Below are positions 1 to 6,155 of a stretch of 16,888 nt of DNA, piece after piece. The stretch spans positions 1-16,888 of the forward strand of contig JAWVZU010000050.1 of NCBI GenBank assembly GCA_033722075.1, read 5' to 3'. This DNA is from JAWVZU01 sp033722075 (GTDB lineage Bacteria > Pseudomonadota > Gammaproteobacteria > Xanthomonadales > SZUA-38). The notes under the pieces were generated by a model. It saw only the letters and a program-made list of their open reading frames with translations, ran no database searches and was not told the origin of the DNA. Both the position numbers and the translations under genes were made by a program. The stretch's first letter is position 1. Each line of letters opens with the position of its first letter.

Positions 1-501
1 CCCGTCCTCCTCCCCGATGACGCTGTGGATGACGACCGTCCCTGCAAGTTTGACGCCCGCATCGCGTACCGCTTTCACGGCAAAGAGGGCGCAACACAAA
101 CCGCCTTTCATATCGACGGAGCCGCGGCCGAAAACCCGACCCTGCCGCACCGTGCCCTGCCAGGGAGGTACGGACCAGCGCGCAGCTTCTCCGGCCGGGA
201 CTACATCGATGTGCCCGTTCAGGATAAGCGTGGGGCCTTTGCCACTGCCAAAGCTGCCGACCACGCCCAGGCCCTGATCGCGTTCGATCTCGACCGTATA
301 CGCGGGATGGCGGCGCAACGATTCGAAATCGATCGACCACACGTCGGTGGTCAGCCCGACCGTAGCCATCAGTTCCGCCATGCGTTCCTGGGCGGGGGTC
401 TCGTAGCCGCCTTCGCTGGGGATCGCGATCAGTTCACACAGCGTGTCGACCAGCCCGGCGAGATCAACCTCCGCCAGGACCTTTTCCTGAAGTCTGTTCA
501 T
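1..501 (-). CDS. M20 family metallopeptidase (ArgE/DapE-type deacylase), N-terminal part, cut by left edge
   Basis: Translating the minus strand from an ATG at 499-501 gives 167 residues that stay open to the window edge. Seen: NGHIDVVPAG at residues 95-104 (metal ligand H97 and D99 of the HxD motif), GRGSVDMKGG at 125-134 (bridging D130), and SVIGEED at 160-166 (catalytic Glu/ligand E164-E165). These three motifs in this order and spacing define the M20 zinc hydrolases, which include acetylornithine deacetylase, succinyl-diaminopimelate desuccinylase and carboxypeptidase G2 relatives. The substrate cannot be told because the lid domain and C-terminus lie outside the window. There is no convincing Shine-Dalgarno sequence. 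The start lies two codons after the upstream stop codon and in the same frame (TGA CAA CAC ATG), so translation is probably coupled to the upstream membrane redox gene. Family confidence is high, specific function low. Confidence 0.88.
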   Translation of the reverse strand, partial: MNRLQEKVLAEVDLAGLVDTLCELIAIPSEGGYETPAQERMAELMATVGLTTDVWSIDFESLRRHPAYTVEIERDQGLGVVGSFGSGKGPTLILNGHIDVVPAGEAARWSVPPWQGTVRQGRVFGRGSVDMKGGLCCALFAVKAVRDAGVKLAGTVVIHSVIGEEDG

Positions 502-507
502 GTGTTG

Positions 508-1629
508 TCAGAATAGCAGGGCATCCGGTGCGAGGAGCATCACCAGACCCAGGGCGAAGATCAAGCCGCCGCTGAGCAGTTTCAGCCATCTGCCCTCCTT
601 CTCCTGGAGGCGGCGCTGGCCCAGGGTCGCCACCGCGATCGTGACCATGATCCCGTCATCGAAGATGTAGGCCAGGTTGTACAGCAGGAGGTAGCCGTAA
701 TAACCGGCATCCGACAAGGGATAATAGGTGAGTACCTGGGTGAAGAGCGCGGGCAAGCCGGCGGTACATAGCAGTTCGATGAAATTGACCAGCACCGCGA
801 GCGTCACGATACCGAGCATCGCGGCCGGAAAGTTTTCCGCCCGGACCACGCGTCTGACCCGTTCGTAGAGCGTCGGCTTTGCCGCTTCCGGAATGCTTAG
901 CGACAGGCCCCGGTGGAGTGCAAAGAAGTCCTTGACGTGGACTGCCCCGACGGTGATCGCAAGACAACCGAGGAGCACCTGGAGCAGCCGCGAGTAGCCG
1001 AGAAAAAGGAATACGTTGAGCCAGGCGGCCATGAAGGCGAAGTACACGATGCCGCTGACCAGGACGAAGGTCCCGGCAATGGCCGCGATGCGCCAGCGGC
1101 TGCGAACGTGGACCAGCAGGCTCAGGAGGAACAGCAGGACCCACATCGCGCAGGGGTTGAAACCGTCGATCAGGCCCAGGACCACCGTGAAAACGGGAAG
1201 GCCGAGTTCGCCGGGACTGACCTGACCCAGGCCGGGCAGGGGAACGGCAACATCGTGAGCCAGGCTGTCGATGCGCCCGGTCAGCAGGTCCTCGATCATG
1301 CGGCCGGTGGTGGCCGCTCGGCCGAAACCGACGCTGACTTCCCCACACATGACGAACAGCGGGACACCGGGTCGGCGGATGTGTCGCTGGTCGACAATGC
1401 GGGCCATGCGTTCCGCGCTGGCGGGCATCGAGACATCCTCGTACTCGATGCGCAGCTGTGGATGTCGGCCCTGGAGTTCGGCCAGAAATGCCTTGGCATC
1501 CTCGCAGTGGGGACATCCGGCCCGAACGAAGACGGTGAGTTCGTGGCACGCCAGTCCGGTCGCCATGGCGCCCGGGACGAAACCGATCATCAGAAAGGCC
1601 ATGGCGGCCACGAACCGTGTGCGGATCAT
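508..1629 (-). CDS. Periplasmic glutaredoxin-like domain fused to a CcdA/DsbD-like thiol-redox membrane domain
   Basis: I take the ATG at 1627-1629, giving 373 aa. It opens a classic signal peptide (MIRTRF then a hydrophobic run, AMA before residue 24), whereas the longer reading frame begins with a TTG and ten uninformative residues. After the signal comes a thioredoxin-fold domain (about 28-120) with a CPHC active site at 39-42 and a cis-proline in GVP at 88-90. From about 143 to the end there are about six hydrophobic segments. One cysteine lies in GFNPC (C160) near the start of the first segment and another in LLC (C288) in a later one, the arrangement expected for CcdA/DsbD-type electron carriers. 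Inference: the membrane domain passes electrons across the inner membrane to the attached periplasmic redoxin, for disulfide reduction or redox protection. The partner is unknown. The gene is probably co-transcribed with the M20 peptidase, six bases downstream. Confidence 0.75.
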   Translation of the reverse strand: MIRTRFVAAMAFLMIGFVPGAMATGLACHELTVFVRAGCPHCEDAKAFLAELQGRHPQLRIEYEDVSMPASAERMARIVDQRHIRRPGVPLFVMCGEVSVGFGRAATTGRMIEDLLTGRIDSLAHDVAVPLPGLGQVSPGELGLPVFTVVLGLIDGFNPCAMWVLLFLLSLLVHVRSRWRIAAIAGTFVLVSGIVYFAFMAAWLNVFLFLGYSRLLQVLLGCLAITVGAVHVKDFFALHRGLSLSIPEAAKPTLYERVRRVVRAENFPAAMLGIVTLAVLVNFIELLCTAGLPALFTQVLTYYPLSDAGYYGYLLLYNLAYIFDDGIMVTIAVATLGQRRLQEKEGRWLKLLSGGLIFALGLVMLLAPDALLF

Positions 1630-1664
1630 GCCAATCAGTGTGCAATTCACCTGCCGCAACTGGC

Positions 1665-1719
1665 CTGACCCAAATCAATTTGGGGGATTACCTCGACGGG
1701 ACTCACGGTTAGGTAATCC
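1665..1719. promoter_or_regulatory. Divergent control region with two consecutive inverted repeats
   Basis: Between the divergent redox gene and the GGDEF-EAL gene lie two perfect inverted repeats. The first has 7-bp arms at 1669-1675 and 1678-1684 (CCCAAAT/ATTTGGG, 2-bp centre). The second has 9-bp arms at 1685-1693 and 1711-1719 (GGATTACCT/AGGTAATCC, 17-bp spacer). The stretch 1665-1678 reads CTGAC-N4-ATCAA, 8 of 10 matches to an FNR/Anr-type site; this is a weak suggestion only. No clear -35/-10 pair is visible on either strand. The symmetry in a short divergent spacer fits operators for dimeric regulators, but no regulator gene lies nearby. Confidence 0.4.
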
Positions 1720-1758
1720 GCGGGGCGCATGCTAACCTGCCGGAGAGATCAAGGCATC

Positions 1759-4008
1759 ATGAAATCGCTACCGCAAGACTCGCAGAGTTCACGGAATCCC
1801 CTTGTCATGATGGGGGCCTTGGCCGCCCTTTATGCGGTGGTTTCTGCCTTCGCAACGCTGACCTTCAATCACGAGGACATCTCCATCACGCCCGTCTGGC
1901 CGGCTGCCGGCGTAGGCCTGGTCACCCTGTTGTGGCTCGGTCGCTCAGCCTGGCCGGCGATTGCCTTCGGCGCGCTGACCGGTCAGCTGGTGCTGGCGTT
2001 CGTGGCCGACGAGCCTCTTCACCTCGCATTTCTCACGTTCATGGTGGCCGGCAACACGCTCGGTCCCCTGATTGCGCTGCAGATGCTGGGAAACTGGCAT
2101 CCCGAGCTGCTCTTGCGGGGCGGCACGCGTTCCGCGCTTTCCTATACCGGAGCCGCGCTGGTGGTTGCCTTCATCTCGACGCTGCTCGGGGTTACCGGGA
2201 TGACCCTGGCCGGCATCATTCCGGCGGCTCAGCAGGGCCCGGCCGCGCTGGACTGGTTCGTGGGGGATGTTTTCGGCGTGGCCATCTGCGGACCCGCCTT
2301 GCTGGCCATCCTCGAGCGGCTCGAAGGCAAGCAGCTGGAAGAGGATCGCCGCATCTCCGCGAAGCGCCGCGGCGAAAAGGTGATCTGGTCGGGACTCCTG
2401 TTGCTCAGCATCGGCGCCTGGGCCAGTGTGGGCACGCTGACCGAGTCCTATCGGCTCGCGCTGTTCGGCGTGCCCGCCGCCTTCCTCTGCTGGAGTGCCC
2501 TGCGCTTCGATTCGCTGTTCACGACCTGCATGGCGGCGGTGCTCAGCCTGGGCTTCCTCACGGCCTTTGAATTGCCGCTGGGACTGCCGCACCCGACGGA
2601 GGCCAGCGACCGATTCGCACTGATGATGGTCGTGCTGGTCCTGGGCGGCTTCCCGGTGCTCGTTTCCAGCGTCATGCAACGACTGCGAGCAGTAACCGGC
2701 CGCTTGCGCTTTCAGGCCCGGCATGATCGTCTCACCGGCCTGCCGAACCGGCGCAGTTTCGAGGAAGAGTTGGAGCTGCGGCTGAGCCGCGGCGATGCAC
2801 CCGTCGCGGTGGCGATTCTGGATGTCGACAATTTTCGTCTGGCCAACGACCGCGGCGGCCAGGCCTGCGGAGACGCCTACCTCAAACAGGCAGCGGTGCT
2901 GCTGACGCAGGCACTGTTGCCGGAGGAGAGGATCTACCGGCTCGGCGGTGACGAATTCGCCGCGATCCTTCCCCCTGCGAACTATGCCTCCCGCATGGAG
3001 ACGCTGAGGCGCACGATTTCCGGTTCCCGGCTGCCCTGGGGAGAGCAGCTCATCGTACTGAAGGCTACCGCCGGTGCGATCGCCGCGCCCCCCCGGTCGA
3101 CCCTGCGCGAGGCGCTACAGGCGGCGAGTATCGCCTGTAAGGAGGCCAAGGACCGCGGCGGTGACCGGTCCATCTCCGTGGACTTCGACAAGCTGCACGG
3201 ACTCGCCCAGCACAAGGCCGTTGCCTGGGCCGGCCGGATCGCCGAAGCGCTAGACGAGGATCGCTTTGTGCTCCATGCCCAGATGATCAAGCCCCTGCGG
3301 GATGAATCCGACCGGGCGCGGCTGGAGGTGCTCGTCCGCATGCACGAACCGGATGGAACGCTGATTCTGCCGTCCAACTTCATCCCGGCCGCGGAACGCT
3401 TTCGGCTCATCCAGCAGATCGACGCGCTGGTCGCCCGCAAGTCGATTCAATGGCTTGCGCAGCATATCGACCATCTCGATTGGCTCGACTGCCTGAGCAT
3501 CAACCTGTCGGGCCCGTCGATTTCCGATTCCAGCCTCGAGCGGCAGCTGGTGCGCTGGATCGAGAAATGGAGCGTGCCGCCGGATCGCCTGTCCTTCGAG
3601 ATCACCGAGCGTGTGGCGATTTCCGATCTCTCGGCCGCGCGCCATTTCGTGGATCGCATGCGCGCTCTGGGTTGCCGTTTTTCCCTCGACGATTTCGGCG
3701 CAGGCGTATCGTCGTTCAGTTACCTGAAGGCGCTTCGGGTCGACACGGTCAAGATCGACGGGAGTTTCATCGAAGGGATGATCGACGACTCGGTGGACGC
3801 CGCGACCGTCGATTCCATTCGCAACATTGCCCGCATGCTCGGAATGGTCACGGTTGCCGAATACGTGTCGTCAGCAGAGATCCTTCGCGCGGTGAAGCGG
3901 CTGGGTATCGACTATGCCCAGGGCTACGCCATCGGCAAGGCCGTTCCGTTGGCCGATTTTGTCGCATCGGGCGACACCGACAACGTCGTCGACTTCAACA
4001 GGCGTTGA
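1759..4008 (+). CDS. MASE1-GGDEF-EAL cyclic-di-GMP turnover protein
   Basis: From the ATG at 1759 the protein has 749 aa. A purine-rich stretch (GGAGAG from 1742, AAGG at 1751) precedes it; an upstream in-frame ATG at 1729 is possible but less well supported. Residues about 15-305 form many hydrophobic segments with the MASE1-like signature TPVWPAAGVGL near 44-54, an integral membrane sensor. A GGDEF domain follows (about 315-470) with DRLTGLPNRRSF and an intact GGDEF at 396-400. There is no RxxD inhibitory site at the usual position, and the metal loop reads DVDNFRLANDRGGQACGD with Gly where His is usual. The EAL domain (about 495-735) has EVLVR (E523), NLSG (N582), EITE (E614), DDFGAG (644-649), K665, E701 in AEYV and Q721. 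All expected metal and catalytic positions are kept, so phosphodiesterase activity is likely; cyclase activity is possible. The input signal is unknown. Its stop codon overlaps the pgpA start. Confidence 0.93.
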   Translation: MKSLPQDSQSSRNPLVMMGALAALYAVVSAFATLTFNHEDISITPVWPAAGVGLVTLLWLGRSAWPAIAFGALTGQLVLAFVADEPLHLAFLTFMVAGNTLGPLIALQMLGNWHPELLLRGGTRSALSYTGAALVVAFISTLLGVTGMTLAGIIPAAQQGPAALDWFVGDVFGVAICGPALLAILERLEGKQLEEDRRISAKRRGEKVIWSGLLLLSIGAWASVGTLTESYRLALFGVPAAFLCWSALRFDSLFTTCMAAVLSLGFLTAFELPLGLPHPTEASDRFALMMVVLVLGGFPVLVSSVMQRLRAVTGRLRFQARHDRLTGLPNRRSFEEELELRLSRGDAPVAVAILDVDNFRLANDRGGQACGDAYLKQAAVLLTQALLPEERIYRLGGDEFAAILPPANYASRMETLRRTISGSRLPWGEQLIVLKATAGAIAAPPRSTLREALQAASIACKEAKDRGGDRSISVDFDKLHGLAQHKAVAWAGRIAEALDEDRFVLHAQMIKPLRDESDRARLEVLVRMHEPDGTLILPSNFIPAAERFRLIQQIDALVARKSIQWLAQHIDHLDWLDCLSINLSGPSISDSSLERQLVRWIEKWSVPPDRLSFEITERVAISDLSAARHFVDRMRALGCRFSLDDFGAGVSSFSYLKALRVDTVKIDGSFIEGMIDDSVDAATVDSIRNIARMLGMVTVAEYVSSAEILRAVKRLGIDYAQGYAIGKAVPLADFVASGDTDNVVDFNRR

Positions 4009-4502
4009 ACTTCGACCGTTTGAAGCCGTTGAGTCCGGCCACGCTGGCCCTGACGGTCGGGGGACTGGGCTTCCTGCGTCCCGGGCCCGGCACCTGGGGA
4101 AGCGTCCCGCCGGTTCTGTTGATCGCGGCGCTCATCCAGGCGGGCGCTTCCACGGTGAACATGGTGACCGCGCTGGTTCTCGTCTGCGTGGTTTTTTCGA
4201 CCCTGTGCGTCGGACTGGGCAGCTACGCCGAGCAGCGCTTCGGGCGCAAGGATGCCTCGGAGGTCGTGGCCGACGAGACGGCGGGCGTCTGCCTGCCGCT
4301 TTTCGTAGCCGTGGGCCTGGGCGCCGCGATGACCGACCTGGTCCTGGCCTTCGTCCTGTTCCGGATCTTCGACATCTCGAAGCCGCCGCCGATGCGACAC
4401 CTGGAAAGGATCCCGGGCGGATGGGGCGTGCTGATCGACGACCTGATGGCCGGGATCTATGCGGCCGGCGTACTCGCTCTAGTACTCCATCTGATTAGCT
4501 AG
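4005..4502 (+). CDS. pgpA: Phosphatidylglycerophosphatase A
   Basis: This inner-membrane enzyme dephosphorylates phosphatidylglycerol-3-phosphate to phosphatidylglycerol in phospholipid synthesis. The 165-aa product (E. coli PgpA has about 172) shows the family motifs: PGPGTWGS at 26-33, VVADETAG at 87-94 (D90, E91), FRIFDISKPPP at 119-129 (D123), and GGWGVLIDD at 138-146. It has about four hydrophobic segments. I chose the TTG at 4005 because it overlaps the preceding TGA (TTGA), a typical coupling arrangement. A second TTG at 4020 would also work, and no ATG is available upstream of the conserved region. The gene is translationally coupled to the GGDEF-EAL gene, an unusual partner for it. 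Its last 24 bp overlap, tail to tail, the end of the minus-strand Mur-ligase gene. Confidence 0.93.
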   Translation: MNFDRLKPLSPATLALTVGGLGFLRPGPGTWGSVPPVLLIAALIQAGASTVNMVTALVLVCVVFSTLCVGLGSYAEQRFGRKDASEVVADETAGVCLPLFVAVGLGAAMTDLVLAFVLFRIFDISKPPPMRHLERIPGGWGVLIDDLMAGIYAAGVLALVLHLIS

Positions 4503-6152
4503 TGCAATCAACCGGGTGATGACCTGCTCCCGGTCAGAGTGGATGAACAAGACCAGCAGATCACCCGGCGCGGCTCGTCGGAGCGCTTCCTCGGCAGCCG
4601 CCTCATCGCTGTCGGCGTGGTGGATTGCGGTCCTTGCCACGCCCAGGCGAAGCAGTTCGTCATGGATGATTCGTGGGACTTCGCCGGGCGCACGGCCCCG
4701 TCGGTACTCGGCCATCTCCTTGATGACAAAACGGCTCGCCCCGCCGGCATGGATGGCGCGGGTCAGGTCGCGGATGGCCTCATCAGTGCGGTCGCCCGCC
4801 TGGCCGAAAACCACGGAGACCTCACCCTCGACAAGCCGGTGGGCTGTCTGGAGAATCGCCGAAATGCCATCCGGGTTGTGCCCGAAATCGAGCAGCGCCC
4901 GGACCGCGCCGAGTTCCAGCAACATGCCGCGGCCGGGATTGTCGTCGGGGCTGCGGCCAAAGCCGGCCAGGGCTTCGGCGACGAGCTCTTTTCCAACCCC
5001 CAGGGCGAACGCGGCAGCTGTGGCCGCGGCGACGTTGGCGACGTTGTGGCGCGCGGTCCCGTTCAGGGTGATGGGGACTCCAGCAAGATCGATGATCGGT
5101 TCCGGGACACCGTCCACCAGGCGGTAGAGGGTCGTCTCGTCGGCCCAGACCATCTCGCCCGCGACCCGTGGCCGATCCGCTTCAACCGAGAACCAGCCGA
5201 TCCGCGCCTCGAGATTGTCGGCTCGCTCGAGACAATGCCGGTCGTCCGCATTGAGAATGGCCGTCCCGCCGCCTGTGACGGCCCGGCATATCAGGAACTT
5301 CACCCGGGCCAGGTCTTCCAGCGTTTCGATGCCGCCGTCGCCCAGGTGGTCCGCGGCTATGTTGGTCACGACCGCGACGTCTGCACGATCGACCGCCAGG
5401 CCCCGCCTAAGCAGCCCGCCCCGAGCCGTCTCCAGTACGGCTGCCCGGGTGCGTCGATCCCGGAGCACGGTGCGGGCGCCCGCCGGACCCGAAAAATCGC
5501 CTTTCTCGATCACCTCGCCGCCGATGTGGATCGCATCGGTGGAGGTCAGCCCGGGGGTCAGGCCCGACTGCTGGAGAATCGCAGCTAGAATCCGGGAGGT
5601 GGTGGTTTTCCCATTGGTGCCGGTGATGAGGACCACCGGGACGTCACCAATGTCCGCCCAGGTCACCTGCTGCGGCGAAGGCGCGTCGCCGGGAGGCCAA
5701 TGGCGGGACCGACACCCGGTTCCGATCGACAGCCCATTTTCGTCCAGGAAGGCGCTGAAGCCCTCCGAGCGGGCATGTTCGTAAAGCGCCAACCCTGCGG
5801 GGTCCGCTTCCTCGTCGCGGGCCCTGGTCAGCGTGTCGAGTCGCTGCTGGATGTCGTCATCGGACTCCTCATGCGCCAGGGACCAGGCCGCTTCACTGAC
5901 CTCGGTGGCCGTATAGAGCACGTCGGCCGGCGCGCCGATCACGAGCATCGCACCGCCGGGGTAGGGATGAACGGAAATCGCATCCGGTTTCCAGCCCAGC
6001 TCCCGCATGAAAAACGACGCGTGTTGTCGCCAACGCGCAATCCGGTGCTCGAATTCCGGGCCGGTGCCCGAAACCTCGAGCAGCGCGCCCACGCTGTCGG
6101 AGAACAGGCTGGGCCCGATCAGGCGCCGGGAATCGATCCAGTCGTCGAACAA
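4479..6152 (-). CDS. Truncated CphA paralogue: Mur-ligase protein lacking the ATP-grasp half
   Basis: The 557-aa product is clearly homologous to the C-terminal half of the CphA just upstream. Shared features are the P-loop GTNGKTTTSR (178-187), ETARGGLLRRG (241-251), NIAADHLG (264-271), TLEDLARVK (277-285) and the C-terminal ligase lobe with GHNPDG (424-429) and GQAGDRTDE (450-458). The first 150 residues look like a worn CphA N-domain: IGPSLF near the start parallels RGPNHF of CphA, and LDENGLSIGTG (136-146) parallels LNEHSLVQLGHG (190-201). The roughly 290-residue ATP-grasp segment that follows in CphA is missing. In CphA the Mur-type half adds Arg to the Asp side chain and the ATP-grasp half extends the poly-Asp backbone, so this protein can at most do a Mur-type ligation. 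The start is TTG, one codon after the cphA TGA in the same frame; conserved residues begin at once, so no later start fits. Such CphA-prime paralogues are known beside cphA in proteobacteria; function is unproven. Confidence 0.85.
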   Translation of the reverse strand: MFDDWIDSRRLIGPSLFSDSVGALLEVSGTGPEFEHRIARWRQHASFFMRELGWKPDAISVHPYPGGAMLVIGAPADVLYTATEVSEAAWSLAHEESDDDIQQRLDTLTRARDEEADPAGLALYEHARSEGFSAFLDENGLSIGTGCRSRHWPPGDAPSPQQVTWADIGDVPVVLITGTNGKTTTSRILAAILQQSGLTPGLTSTDAIHIGGEVIEKGDFSGPAGARTVLRDRRTRAAVLETARGGLLRRGLAVDRADVAVVTNIAADHLGDGGIETLEDLARVKFLICRAVTGGGTAILNADDRHCLERADNLEARIGWFSVEADRPRVAGEMVWADETTLYRLVDGVPEPIIDLAGVPITLNGTARHNVANVAAATAAAFALGVGKELVAEALAGFGRSPDDNPGRGMLLELGAVRALLDFGHNPDGISAILQTAHRLVEGEVSVVFGQAGDRTDEAIRDLTRAIHAGGASRFVIKEMAEYRRGRAPGEVPRIIHDELLRLGVARTAIHHADSDEAAAEEALRRAAPGDLLVLFIHSDREQVITRLIALANQMEY

Positions 6153-6155
6153 AGG

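Noticed and set aside
25..516. A 163-codon plus-strand frame at the left edge
   Set aside because: The minus strand encodes M20 peptidase motifs in order, so this is its shadow.
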